The notes beneath the pieces were generated by a model, which saw only the letters and a list, made by a program, of their open reading frames with translations, had not been told where the DNA came from and did no database searches. From Natronospira elongata (GTDB lineage: Bacteria > Pseudomonadota > Gammaproteobacteria > Natronospirales > Natronospiraceae), in NCBI RefSeq assembly GCF_034931365.1, contig NZ_JAYGII010000002.1, positions 62,001-126,000 on the forward strand: DNA of 64,000 bases, given 5' to 3'. Below are positions 46,207 to 55,328 of this stretch, piece after piece. A program made the position numbers and the translations under genes. How positions within the stretch are numbered: position 1 is the first letter of the stretch; the number at the start of each line of letters is the position of its first letter.

Positions 46207-46441
46207 CATCCTCATTCCCGAACGGTGCCAATCCTGCCTTGCTACCGTTGCCCACCAGCTTGCTCACCTTCTGCTCGGCTTCCTCCAGGGCCTTCTGGCA
46301 CTGGCGCGTCAGACCGACGCCGCTCTCGAAGGCCTTGAGGGATTCCTCCAGGCTCAGCTCACCCCCCTCAAGCCGTTCAACGATACCTTCCAGCTCTGCA
46401 AGGGACTGTTCAAAATCGAGTTTTTCTTTCTTCTCGGCCAT
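46190..46441 (-). CDS. xseB: Exodeoxyribonuclease VII small subunit
   Basis: An 83-residue helical protein with the family core DFEQSLAELEGIVERLEGGELSLEESLKAFESGVGLTRQCQKALEEAEQKV. It forms with XseA a nuclease that trims single-stranded DNA; xseA is not in the window. It is the first gene of the xseB-ispA-dxs-folE2 run and diverges from the tetR-like gene across a 149-bp gap. Confidence 0.95.
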   Translation of the reverse strand: MAEKKEKLDFEQSLAELEGIVERLEGGELSLEESLKAFESGVGLTRQCQKALEEAEQKVSKLVGNGSKAGLAPFGNEDDGDKG

Positions 46442-46512
46442 GATTTGCTTCCTGCCCGGGAGCCTTGGACGTTCAACGAAAGCCCACTATTGTACAGGGC
46501 TTGCGCTTTGAC

Positions 46513-46540
46513 TGGACATTATTGCGCCAGCCGCTATACT
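46513..46540 (+). promoter_or_regulatory. Candidate promoter of the tetR-efflux operon
   Basis: A sigma70-like pair: TGGACA at 46513-46518 and TATACT at 46535-46540 with a 16-bp spacer. The operator-like dyad begins 9 bp after the -10, over the expected transcription start. Confidence 0.5.
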
Positions 46541-46549
46541 GGCCCGCAC

Positions 46550-46565
46550 CCGACCGAACGGTCGG
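46550..46565. promoter_or_regulatory. Candidate TetR-family operator
   Basis: A perfect inverted repeat CCGACCG-AA-CGGTCGG lies 25 bp upstream of the tetR-like ATG. Palindromes with ACCG/CGGT half-sites are typical targets of AcrR/TetR repressors controlling adjacent RND pumps, so autorepression of the four-gene operon is likely. Confidence 0.7.
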
Positions 46566-46590
46566 TCTATGCAATCGGGATCAATCATAC

Positions 46591-47268
46591 ATGAACGCCA
46601 GCCAGTCAGCGCAGTCCCTGTCTGAGGGGGCCCACCGCATCATCGAGGTGGCCACCGATCTCTTCGCCGAGCATGGCGTGGACGGGGTGTCCATTGCCCG
46701 AATTGCGCGTGAGGCCGGTGTCGGCAAGGCGACCATCTTCCATCACTTCCCCAGCAAGGAAGCGCTGTACCAGGGGGTTCTGTGGCAGGTTGCCGAGCGG
46801 GCCCTGTGGCTGGTGGAAGAGCAGGCCTGGCGAGACGGTGATCTGAGTGATTGCATGGCTGGCTTCATCCGCCAGCAGATTGACCTTCTGGCGGAAGGGG
46901 ACCAATTGTTGCGGCTGGTGCGCAGAGAGCTCCTCCAGGGCAGCCCGGATGGTCTGGCCCTGGTGGGCGAGGTCTTCAGTCGGCCCTATTGCCGGCTCAA
47001 GGGGCTGCTCGATGAGCGGGCCCAGCGCGGCGAGTTGCATCCCGATACCGATACGGCCCTTCTGGCCTGGATTCTGATGGATGCCGGGGTCAAGTTCCAC
47101 GAGGGCTGCTGTGTGGTTTCCGGTCTGCCCGGCCTGGAGGCGGGCAGCGATCCGGATCTCTTCAGTCGCCGAATGGCCGGCCTGTTGGTCACCGGTTGTT
47201 TATGTAATGCCCCCCGAAACGACAAGTCCAGGGACGAATCGCACCCATCCAAGCGTGAGGACGATTGA
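46591..47268 (+). CDS. TetR/AcrR-family transcriptional regulator
   Basis: A 225-residue repressor. The N-terminal helix-turn-helix is AHRIIEVATDLFAEHGVDGVSIARIAREAGVGKATIFHHFPSKEALY, and the C-terminal ligand domain is variable. It is the first gene of an operon with an RND adaptor (1-nt TGATG overlap), pump and TolC-like channel, so it most likely controls that pump in response to a transported compound. The ATG at 46591 is the first after the operator; reading from 46465 would run through the promoter. Confidence 0.93.
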   Translation: MNASQSAQSLSEGAHRIIEVATDLFAEHGVDGVSIARIAREAGVGKATIFHHFPSKEALYQGVLWQVAERALWLVEEQAWRDGDLSDCMAGFIRQQIDLLAEGDQLLRLVRRELLQGSPDGLALVGEVFSRPYCRLKGLLDERAQRGELHPDTDTALLAWILMDAGVKFHEGCCVVSGLPGLEAGSDPDLFSRRMAGLLVTGCLCNAPRNDKSRDESHPSKREDD

Positions 47269-48359
47269 TGAACAAGATCCAGCCGAGACTCGGACTATTG
47301 AGCCTGTTGATTCTGCCGCTGCTGCTGATCGCCTGTGGTGAGCAGGAAGAGAACGGCAACGACGAGGAATCCAGTCCTGGGACACCGGTTCGTGCCGAGA
47401 CGGTGGAACGGGCCACTGTTCAGGAGCAGGAACGGTCGGTGGGAACGGTGGAGACATTTACTCGCCCCGTGGTGGCCGCCGAGGTTTCCGGCAGGATCGT
47501 GCGCATCGAGCATGATGTCGGGGACGAGGTCGCCGAAGGCGAGGTTCTGGCCCGAATCGACCGTGAGCCCTTTGAGCTCGGCCGGGCGGTGGCGGCGGCT
47601 GAGGTGGGTCGTCTTGAAGCGCGAATTCGCCAGCTCGAACTGGACCTGGCAAGACTGCAGCGCCTATCCGAACGAGAGTACGCCACCGAGCAGGACAAGG
47701 ATGGGGTGCAAGCCGAGCTGGATGGCGCTCGCCAGCAGTTGGAGAGTGCGCGCAATCAGCTCCGCCAGGCAGAGCGGGATCTGCGGTTGACCGACATTCA
47801 CGCTCCCGTGGACGGGATCGTGGACGAGCGCATGGTGTCCGAAGGGGGATTCATCCAGGCGGGCAATCCCGCCTTCAGTATTCAACCCATGGACCGATTT
47901 CGCGCGGTGGTGTCCTTCCCCGAGCGGTTGTCGGATCGCATTGAGCGAGACATGGTCGTCCACCTCTCCCCCCGGGGTGGTCGTCATGGCGAGGCAGAAG
48001 GCCGCGTGACCCGCCTGCGGCCGGCGGTGGACCCATCGTCCCGGTCTTTGCGGGTCATCGTCGAGTTCGACAATCCCGGCAATTGGAGGCCCGGCATGAC
48101 GGTTGAAGCCAGGGTGGTCCTGGAAGAGCGAGCCGATGCCATGCGGGTTCCGGTCCTGAGTCTGGTCCAGCGCCCGGGCGGGCAAGTGGTTTACATCGTC
48201 GAAGATGGTGAGGCCCGGGAGCGGTCGGTCAAAGTGGGTGTGCGTACATCCGAATGGGTCGAGATCCGGGAAGGCCTGGACGGTGAGGAACAGGTAATCA
48301 CCGAAGGAGCCAATTTCCTCTCCGATGGCGCCCGTGTCCGCGTCCGGGAGGAGGGCTGA
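47268..48359 (+). CDS. RND efflux periplasmic adaptor (membrane fusion) lipoprotein
   Basis: A 363-residue lipoprotein with signal MNKIQPRLGLLSLLILPLLLIAC. The HlyD/AcrA layout is visible: barrel-sandwich halves (RPVVAAEVSGRIVRIEHDVGDEVAEGEVLARID and LTDIHAPVDGIVDERMVSEGGFI) flank a coiled-coil hairpin rich in Glu/Arg/Gln (about 105-170), then the beta-barrel and membrane-proximal parts (VPVLSLVQRPGGQVVYIVEDG). It links the inner-membrane pump to the TolC-like channel. It is coupled to tetR by a TGATG overlap and the pump starts 2 nt after its stop. Confidence 0.95.
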   Translation: MNKIQPRLGLLSLLILPLLLIACGEQEENGNDEESSPGTPVRAETVERATVQEQERSVGTVETFTRPVVAAEVSGRIVRIEHDVGDEVAEGEVLARIDREPFELGRAVAAAEVGRLEARIRQLELDLARLQRLSEREYATEQDKDGVQAELDGARQQLESARNQLRQAERDLRLTDIHAPVDGIVDERMVSEGGFIQAGNPAFSIQPMDRFRAVVSFPERLSDRIERDMVVHLSPRGGRHGEAEGRVTRLRPAVDPSSRSLRVIVEFDNPGNWRPGMTVEARVVLEERADAMRVPVLSLVQRPGGQVVYIVEDGEARERSVKVGVRTSEWVEIREGLDGEEQVITEGANFLSDGARVRVREEG

Positions 48360-48360
48360 T

Positions 48361-51300
48361 ATGACCTTGCCGGAGTTTTCCGTCAGACGTCATGTAATGG
48401 CGTTCATGATGAGCGCCGTTCTGGTCCTGTTCGGGCTCATTGGCTACAACGACATTGGTACCGACCGCCTGCCGGATATTGATTTCCCCATTATCTCGGT
48501 GGTTACCGTCATGCCGGGCGCCGACCCGGATATCATGGATGCCAGCGTGACCCGGGAGATTGAGCGGGCGGTGAATACCGTGCCGGGCATTGATGACCTT
48601 CAATCCACTTCATCGCCCAGTACCTCGGCCGTCACCATCACCTTTGACCTGGACGTGGATATTGACGTGGCCTTCAATGAGGTCCAGGCCAAGGTTCGCG
48701 AAGTGGTCAATCAGCTTCCGGCGGACGCAGAAGACCCCATCATCAGCAAGGTGGAGGCGGATGCAAGCCCCATCATGTGGCTGTCACTCCAGGGTGATCG
48801 GACGCTGCAGCAGTTATCCGATTATGCGGACAACAATATCCGCCGCCGCCTGGAAACCGTGTCGGGCGTGGGTGATGTGATTATCGGCGGTGGCCGGGAG
48901 CGTAATATCCGGGTGGAGCTGGATATGATTGCCCTGGCTGCCGAGCGCTTGACCGTCAACGATGTCATCGACATCTTTCAGGCGGAACACTTTCAGTTGC
49001 CGGGTGGTTTCCTGGTGGGAGATCAGCGGGAACATCTGATCAAGCTGGATCTGGAATACGACGATCCACGAGAGTTGGAGCAGATGATTCTCGCCGAGCG
49101 TGACGGCCATCTGGTCCGGCTCGGTGATGTGGCCGAAGTGGTGGATGGCCTGGAAGACTACCGCCGTCTGGCGCGATTCAATCAGGAACCCACGATTGGC
49201 ATTGGTGTGGTCAAGATTGCCGGCACCAATACCGTGGAAATCGTCAATGAGATTCGCAAGCGAGTGGATGAGGAAATCCGTCCCCAGCTACCCCCTGGGA
49301 TGACGCTAACGGTTTCCTCCGACCAATCCATCTTTATCAATAGCCTGATCGACAATCTTGAAAGGACCTTGATTATCGCCGTGCTTCTGGCAGCCCTGGT
49401 GATGTGGGTCTTTCTCAAGAGCATGCGCTCCACCCTGATCATTGCCGCCTCCATACCGGTCTCTCTGCTGGCCGTGGTGGCGGTGATCTACTTCTTCGGC
49501 TATACGCTCAATTCCATGACCATGCTGGCCATCCTGCTCCTGATCGGGGTGGTGGTGGATGATGCCATTGTGGTGCTGGAAAACGTGTACCGACACCGGG
49601 AAGAGGGCAATGAAGATGCCGTGGTGGCAGCAGTGGAAGGCTCGAATCAGGTCTTCTTTGCCATCATTGCCTCGTCCCTGTCTCTGATATCCATCTTTGG
49701 TCCGGTGATCTTCATGGAGGGGATCATCGGTCGGTTCTTCGAGTCATTTGCCGTGGTGGTGGTCTTCGGGATCATTGCTTCCACCTTCGTGGCGCTGACG
49801 CTCATACCCATGTTGTGTTCCCGTTTCCTTCATGTGCCCAAGGCCCACGGCAAGACCTATTGGGTGCTGGAGAACGGTTTCCGGGCCATGGATCGCTTTT
49901 ATCGGGGGCTTTTGGAACGGGCGTTGAGGCATCGGGGCATGGTGCTGCTGCTGGCTTTGGGGCTGGTGATCCCGGCCTTCTATCTGGCCGGCAGCCTGGG
50001 GGGCGAATTCGCGCCCGAAGAAGACGAGGGGCAGTTCGTGGTCAGTTACCGCGTCCCCCTGGGGTCCAGCATCAACTACAGTGATCAGAAGCTGCGTGAG
50101 ATCGAAGCCATCATCGCTGAACAGCCCGAGGTTGATCGCTTCTTTGCTGCCATTGGTCTGGGTCAGGGCCAGGGGCAGGTCAACCAGGGGATTCTCTTCG
50201 TACGCCTGAAGGACTACGCCGATCGGGAGGCCAGCCAGCAGGAGGTCATGGCTCGAGTTTCGGCAGAGTTTCAGGACCTGGCCGGTGTTCGTGCCTTTGC
50301 AGCGCCCCCAAGCCTGATTGGTGGCCAGCGTGGCGAACCCCTGCAGTTTTTCCTTCAGGGTCCGGATATGGACGAGGTCGCCAGACTGGCTCGGGATTTC
50401 GAGAATCGACTGAACGATGAACCGGGGATGGGTCGGGTGGATCTGGATCTTCGCCTGGACCAGCCAGAACTGCGTCTTGATGTGGATCGTGACAAGGCCA
50501 GGCAGCTGGGGATCAGCACCTTTGACGTTGCCCGGGCGGTGAATGTTCTGGTCGGTGGCATCGATGTGGCCCGTTATGACGACGACTTTGGTGGTGGTGA
50601 ACGCTATGACGTTCGTCTGAAAGGCCGGGAAGATCAGTTCCGGGTCATCGAGGACATCGAGCGCATTCAGCTGAGAACCGGCGATGGCGGTCTGGTGAGA
50701 CTGGATGAACTCGCCAGCCTCGAGGAGGACGTGGGTCCGGCTGTCATTACCCGTTTCAATCTCGAGTATGGTGCCGCCTTCTATGTGGATCCTGAAGTTC
50801 CATTGGGCGAGGCAGTGGAGAAAGTGGATGCCTTGGCGGCAGAGGCCCTGCCATTGGGATACAACGTCTCCATTATCGGCCAGGCTCGAGAATTCCAGCG
50901 CACCATCACGGCCATCCTGTTTGTCTTTGCGGTGGCCATTATTCTGGTTTACATGGTGCTGGGCAGCCAGTTCAACTCATTCATTCAGCCGGTCATCGTC
51001 ATGCTGGCCATGCCGTTGGCAATCACTGGGGCCTTTATTGGGCTGTTCATCACCGGACAAAGCCTCAATATCTATTCCATGATCGGGATGGTGCTGCTGA
51101 TCGGCGTGGTGACCAAGAACTCGATTCTTCTCATCGATCTGACCAACCAGTTCAGGGATAAACGGAACATGAGTGTGGATGAGGCCTTGCAGGAAGCCTG
51201 CCCCATTCGTCTTCGGCCCGTATTGATGACTTCGCTGACTCTGATTCTGGCCATGGTGCCGGCAGCTCTGGATACAGGGCCGGGTGCTCAGGGAAATACC

Positions 51301-51435
51301 GCCATGGGTGTCTCCATCATCTTCGGCATGATGGCTTCCACCCTGCTGACGCTGGTCGTGATTCCCAGCGCCTACTCACTTGTGGAGAACCGGCTTGCTC
51401 GCAAGCGTGCCCAGCCGGATCTGTCCACCTCTTGA
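48361..51435 (+). CDS. RND multidrug efflux pump (HAE1/AcrB family)
   Basis: A 1024-residue inner-membrane proton antiporter. The first helix is VMAFMMSAVLVLFGLIGY, followed by the periplasmic porter domain. The proton-relay aspartates Asp400-Asp401 lie in LIGVVVDDAIVVLENVYRH (TM4), as in AcrB. The second half repeats the fold (ILVYMVLGSQFNSFIQPVIV, LIGVVTKNSILLIDLTNQFRD). HAE1-type motifs point to export of hydrophobic organic compounds rather than metals. It begins with ATG directly after the adaptor stop. Confidence 0.95.
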   Translation: MTLPEFSVRRHVMAFMMSAVLVLFGLIGYNDIGTDRLPDIDFPIISVVTVMPGADPDIMDASVTREIERAVNTVPGIDDLQSTSSPSTSAVTITFDLDVDIDVAFNEVQAKVREVVNQLPADAEDPIISKVEADASPIMWLSLQGDRTLQQLSDYADNNIRRRLETVSGVGDVIIGGGRERNIRVELDMIALAAERLTVNDVIDIFQAEHFQLPGGFLVGDQREHLIKLDLEYDDPRELEQMILAERDGHLVRLGDVAEVVDGLEDYRRLARFNQEPTIGIGVVKIAGTNTVEIVNEIRKRVDEEIRPQLPPGMTLTVSSDQSIFINSLIDNLERTLIIAVLLAALVMWVFLKSMRSTLIIAASIPVSLLAVVAVIYFFGYTLNSMTMLAILLLIGVVVDDAIVVLENVYRHREEGNEDAVVAAVEGSNQVFFAIIASSLSLISIFGPVIFMEGIIGRFFESFAVVVVFGIIASTFVALTLIPMLCSRFLHVPKAHGKTYWVLENGFRAMDRFYRGLLERALRHRGMVLLLALGLVIPAFYLAGSLGGEFAPEEDEGQFVVSYRVPLGSSINYSDQKLREIEAIIAEQPEVDRFFAAIGLGQGQGQVNQGILFVRLKDYADREASQQEVMARVSAEFQDLAGVRAFAAPPSLIGGQRGEPLQFFLQGPDMDEVARLARDFENRLNDEPGMGRVDLDLRLDQPELRLDVDRDKARQLGISTFDVARAVNVLVGGIDVARYDDDFGGGERYDVRLKGREDQFRVIEDIERIQLRTGDGGLVRLDELASLEEDVGPAVITRFNLEYGAAFYVDPEVPLGEAVEKVDALAAEALPLGYNVSIIGQAREFQRTITAILFVFAVAIILVYMVLGSQFNSFIQPVIVMLAMPLAITGAFIGLFITGQSLNIYSMIGMVLLIGVVTKNSILLIDLTNQFRDKRNMSVDEALQEACPIRLRPVLMTSLTLILAMVPAALDTGPGAQGNTAMGVSIIFGMMASTLLTLVVIPSAYSLVENRLARKRAQPDLSTS

Positions 51436-51449
51436 TGGGGGATTGAGAA

Positions 51450-52862
51450 ATGAGCGTTCTAGGGAAAGGCTTGATCACGGTGACGCTGTCATTGCTGGTA
51501 GCCCTGCCGACGGGCCCAGGGTTGGCCGCCGATAATGGCAATGATGAGACACCTGGCTTGATGGCGGTCTATCAGCTGGCCGTGGACAACGATCCACGCA
51601 TTGCCCAGGCTCGGGCACGTCTGGACCAGGCCAGGGAGGCCAGGCCCCAGGCTCGCGCAGCCTTGTTGCCGTCGGTGTCACTGACTGCCGCGGTGGAGCA
51701 ATCACGGCAGGATGGTGAGCAGATCGGGTTTGATGCCCAGGGGAATCTTGGCCTGCAGGATATTGAGACCACCGTGGATTCCACCAGCTATGGCATCGAA
51801 GTGCGTCAAACCCTGTTTCGCTGGGATCGCTGGGTAGGTCTAAGCGAGGCCGATGCCCGGGTGGCACAGGCCGAGTCAGAGTATGAAGGCGCCCTGCAGG
51901 ACCTGCTGATTCGCACCGCCGGTGCCTATTTCGATCTGCTGGCGGCCAAGGACACCCTGGACACTCGGCGTACCACCCGGGAAGCCTTCGAGATGGAAAA
52001 GGAGCGGGCCGAGTTTGCTCGTGAGGTTGGCACTGCCTCGCGCACGGATGTGGAAGAGGCCCGGGCGGCTCATGACCGGGCGCTGTCCGATGAAATCGCC
52101 GCCGAGCGGGAGGTGGAGGTGGCCCGGGAAGCCCTCCTGGAGCTCACCGGGCGCTACATCCGGGACGTGAAACCGCCGGTGCGGGAAGTGGAGCCGCGCC
52201 TGCCGGATCCCGAGGACATCGATTTCTGGGTGTCGCGAGCCCTGGAGACCAACCCGGAACTCAAGGCCACGGAGTTCGTGGCCGAGGCCTCCCAGCAACG
52301 CGTCCGGCAGGCCAGGGGAGGGCGTTATCCCACCCTGGATCTGGTAGCCAGCCGGCGCTGGGTGGATACCAGCAGTGACGATAACCCCTTCGTCAATCGG
52401 GATACCGTTGATGACAACATTCAGTTGCAGCTGAACGTGCCCCTGTTCACGGGCGGAGAAAACACGTCCCGGATCCGTGAGGCGCGGGCTGCCGAGCGGG
52501 AGGCCTGGTCCGGCGTCAAACTGGCGACCCGGGAAGTTCGGCGCGAGACGCGGGATTCCTTCCTGGGGATTCGTTCCGGGGTCGCCCGGGTCAGTGCCCT
52601 GCGGCAGGCCGTGAGGTCAGGGGAAACCGCGGTGGAGGCCACGGAAGTCGGCGTGGAAGTGGGCAGTCGCAGCACTGTGGACCTGCTCAATGCCCGCCGG
52701 GAGCTGGCTAATGCCCGCGCAGAGCTCAGCCAGGTTCGCTATGCCTACCTGCTGGATACCCTTCGCCTGCAGCGCGCTGTTGGCCAACTGGATGTCAACG
52801 AGCTGGAGCGACTGTCAGGCCTGTTCACCGGATCGCCGGGTGAAGATGTCCACGGCGACTGA
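51450..52862 (+). CDS. TolC-family outer-membrane efflux channel
   Basis: A 470-residue exported protein. The signal peptide is residues 1-28, ending in GPGLAA. It has the duplicated TolC layout: LMAVYQLAVDNDPRIAQARARLDQAREARPQARAALLPSVSL and YGIEVRQTLFRWDRWVGLSEADARVAQAE in the first half, FWVSRALETNPELKATEFVAEASQQRVRQARGGRYPTLDLVAS in the second, with long helical segments between. It completes a tripartite pump with the two preceding genes. A strong terminator follows 13 bp after the stop. Confidence 0.94.
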   Translation: MSVLGKGLITVTLSLLVALPTGPGLAADNGNDETPGLMAVYQLAVDNDPRIAQARARLDQAREARPQARAALLPSVSLTAAVEQSRQDGEQIGFDAQGNLGLQDIETTVDSTSYGIEVRQTLFRWDRWVGLSEADARVAQAESEYEGALQDLLIRTAGAYFDLLAAKDTLDTRRTTREAFEMEKERAEFAREVGTASRTDVEEARAAHDRALSDEIAAEREVEVAREALLELTGRYIRDVKPPVREVEPRLPDPEDIDFWVSRALETNPELKATEFVAEASQQRVRQARGGRYPTLDLVASRRWVDTSSDDNPFVNRDTVDDNIQLQLNVPLFTGGENTSRIREARAAEREAWSGVKLATREVRRETRDSFLGIRSGVARVSALRQAVRSGETAVEATEVGVEVGSRSTVDLLNARRELANARAELSQVRYAYLLDTLRLQRAVGQLDVNELERLSGLFTGSPGEDVHGD

Positions 52863-52874
52863 GTCTCGTTGATG

Positions 52875-52914
52875 CAGGTCCTGCCCTTTCGGTGGGCAGG
52901 GCCTGTGTTTTATT
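52875..52914 (+). terminator. Intrinsic terminator of the efflux operon
   Basis: Arms CAGGTCCTGCCC (52875-52886) and GGGCAGGGCCTG (52894-52905) pair with one wobble around a 7-nt loop and are followed by TGTTTTATT. Confidence 0.9.
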
Positions 52915-53112
52915 GATGGAACTCGATACGCCGGATCCACCCCTTGGCTACGTCATGACTCATTTGCTGGGCCCCTTCAAAAGCGTTCGGTCGCGGATCC
53001 CAATTGAAAGTGAACGGCGAGAGCCGGGAAAAGCCTTCCCGTCAAGCCCTGTTGTCGAGCCGGGCCCTCGTTTAGAATCCGGCCAATCGCCACGTTGGAA
53101 CACTGAGGTCCC

Positions 53113-55005
53113 ATGAACCAGACCTACGACGCCGCCAGTATCGAGGTTCTCACCGGCCTCGAGCCCGTCCGCAAGCGGCCGGGCATGTATACCGACACCA
53201 CGCGCCCCAACCACCTGGCCCAGGAAGTCATTGATAACAGCGTGGACGAGGCCATCGCCGGCCATGCCAAGCTGATCCATGTGATCCTGAACAAGGATGG
53301 CTCCCTGGAAGTCCGTGACGATGGGCGTGGCATGCCGGTGGATATTCACCCCAAGGAGAAGGTGCCCGGGGTGGAATTGATCCTGACCCGCCTGCACGCC
53401 GGCGGCAAGTTCTCCGACAAGAACTATCAGTTCAGTGGTGGCCTGCACGGCGTGGGGGTCTCGGTGGTCAATGCCCTGTCCAAGCGCCTGGAAGTGGAGA
53501 TCAAGCGCGACGGCCACCTGTGGACCATTGCCTTTGAAAACGGCAAGCGGGTGGAAAAGCTGAAAAAGGCCGGCAAGGTGGGCCAGCGCAATCGCGGTAC
53601 CACCCTGCGCTTTTGGCCGGACACAAGCTTCTTCGATTCCGCCAAGTTTTCCATTCCCCGCCTGCGTCATGCCCTCAGGGCCAAGGCCGTCCTTTGCCCC
53701 GGCCTGGTGGTCCGCTTCGACCACCCCGGCGAGGACACCGAGGAATGGTGCTACCAGGGCGGGGTGGCCGATTACCTGGTGGAGCGCCAGCAGGGCCAGG
53801 AAGTGCTGCCGGCTGACACCTTCGATGGCAAGATCGAGGCCCGCAATGAAGCCGCCGAGTGGGCCGTGGCCTGGCTGCCCGATGGCGGCGAGCCGGTTAA
53901 CGAGAGCTACGTCAATCTCATCCCCACGATCCAGGGTGGAACCCACGTCAATGGTCTTCGCCAGGGTCTGACCGAGGCCATTCGCGAATTCGCCGAGTTT
54001 CGCAACCTTTTGCCGCGGGGGCTGCGTATCACCCCGGAAGACGTCTGGGAGAACTGTGTCTATGTCTTGTCGGTGAAACTGCACGATCCGCAGTTCTCCG
54101 GCCAGACCAAGGAACGCCTCAGCTCCCGGGAATGTGCCCCCTTTGTCTCCGGCGTGGTCAAGGATGCCTTCTCCCTGTGGTTGAACCAGCATTCCGATGC
54201 CGGTGACAAGATTGTTCAGTTGGCCATCAGCAATGCCCAGAAACGGCTGAAGGCTAGCCGCAAGGTGGTTCGCAAGCGTGTGGTTCAGGGCCCGGCCCTG
54301 CCCGGCAAGCTGGCAGACTGCACGGCCCAGGATCCGGAACGGACCGAACTGTTCCTGGTGGAAGGCGACTCGGCCGGCGGCTCTGCCAAGCAGGCCCGGG
54401 ACCGGGAGTTCCAGGCGGTCATGCCGCTGCGCGGCAAGATCATGAATACCTGGGAAGTGGATCCGGCCCAGGTCCTGGGGTCCCAGGAGGTCCATGACAT
54501 CTCCATCGCCCTCGGGGTCGACCCGGGCTCGGATGATCTCAAGGGCCTGCGTTACCAGAAACTCTGCATCCTGGCCGATGCCGACTCCGACGGCCTGCAT
54601 ATCGCCACTCTGCTATGTGCCCTGTTCCTGCGCCATTTCCGCCCGCTGGTGGCCCAGGGCCATGTCTTCGTGGCCATGCCGCCGCTGTACCGGATCGATG
54701 TGGGCAAGCAGGTCTTCTACGCCCTGGACGAGGCGGAGAAGCAGGGGGTGCTGGATCGCATCGAGGCGGAAAAGCTCAAGGGCAAGGTGGCGGTGACCCG
54801 CTTCAAGGGCCTGGGTGAAATGTCGCCCGTGCAGCTTCGCGAGACGACCATCGCGCCGGAAACCCGGCGCCTGGTGCAGCTCACCATCAGCGATGGCGAC
54901 GACACCTATCGCATCATGGACATGCTGCTCTCGCGCAAGCGCTCTCCGGATCGGCGCAACTGGCTAGAATCCAAGGGGAATCTGGCTGATACCGAGATAC
55001 TTTGA
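53113..55005 (+). CDS. parE: DNA topoisomerase IV subunit B
   Basis: A 630-residue GHKL ATPase subunit. It shows GLEPVRKRPGMYTDT, VIDNSVDEAIAGHAKLI, DDGRGMPVDIHPKE, LHAGGKFSDKNYQFSGGLHGVGVSVVNALS (ATP lid) and the TOPRIM motifs FLVEGDSAGGSAKQARDREFQAVMPLRGKIMN and ILADADSDGLHIATLL. The length of 630 and the Met-rich-free short C terminus match ParE, not GyrB. With ParC it unlinks daughter chromosomes. parC follows on the same strand after a 323-bp gap holding a palindromic element. Confidence 0.97.
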   Translation: MNQTYDAASIEVLTGLEPVRKRPGMYTDTTRPNHLAQEVIDNSVDEAIAGHAKLIHVILNKDGSLEVRDDGRGMPVDIHPKEKVPGVELILTRLHAGGKFSDKNYQFSGGLHGVGVSVVNALSKRLEVEIKRDGHLWTIAFENGKRVEKLKKAGKVGQRNRGTTLRFWPDTSFFDSAKFSIPRLRHALRAKAVLCPGLVVRFDHPGEDTEEWCYQGGVADYLVERQQGQEVLPADTFDGKIEARNEAAEWAVAWLPDGGEPVNESYVNLIPTIQGGTHVNGLRQGLTEAIREFAEFRNLLPRGLRITPEDVWENCVYVLSVKLHDPQFSGQTKERLSSRECAPFVSGVVKDAFSLWLNQHSDAGDKIVQLAISNAQKRLKASRKVVRKRVVQGPALPGKLADCTAQDPERTELFLVEGDSAGGSAKQARDREFQAVMPLRGKIMNTWEVDPAQVLGSQEVHDISIALGVDPGSDDLKGLRYQKLCILADADSDGLHIATLLCALFLRHFRPLVAQGHVFVAMPPLYRIDVGKQVFYALDEAEKQGVLDRIEAEKLKGKVAVTRFKGLGEMSPVQLRETTIAPETRRLVQLTISDGDDTYRIMDMLLSRKRSPDRRNWLESKGNLADTEIL

Positions 55006-55040
55006 ATGATGCTTGGGCGGCTGTTTCGGCGGTCGACGTC

Positions 55041-55277
55041 TGGTGGCTTCGAGTCGGTGGCTGACGCAGGGGCGGGGAGGCTTTTCCAGGAACGCCGTGG
55101 ATACGTCCCTGTAGGCTTTGTGGGCGACGTCCTGTCGCCCACAATCCTGGAAAAGCCTCCCCGCCCCTGCTACGCCACCTCGCGCCACGGACAGTTCTGG
55201 ACCATGGCCGCTCTATCGGCCCATGAGGACTTCGAGGACAGCCGGCGCCAGCGTAAGCCACCGGCTCGAAGCCACCA
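55041..55277. repeat. Nested palindromic element between parE and parC
   Basis: Three layers of symmetry share one centre. The outer arms (55041-55067 and 55251-55277, TGGTGGCTTCGAG... / ...CTCGAAGCCACCA) match at 25 of 27 positions. The inner arms (55066-55091 and 55145-55170) are a perfect 26 bp (GCAGGGGCGGGGAGGCTTTT... / ...AAAAGCCTCCCCGCCCCTGC). The core hairpin has perfect 10-bp arms TGTGGGCGAC / GTCGCCCACA (55119-55128 and 55134-55143) around GTCCT. About 80 bp of extra sequence lies between inner and outer arms on the right only. No gene is present in the gap, and there is no T-run typical of a terminator. Confidence 0.85.
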
Positions 55278-55328
55278 AAGCCCATTTACACGAACAAGTC
55301 TCGAAAATAAATCTTCCGAGGACAGGAA

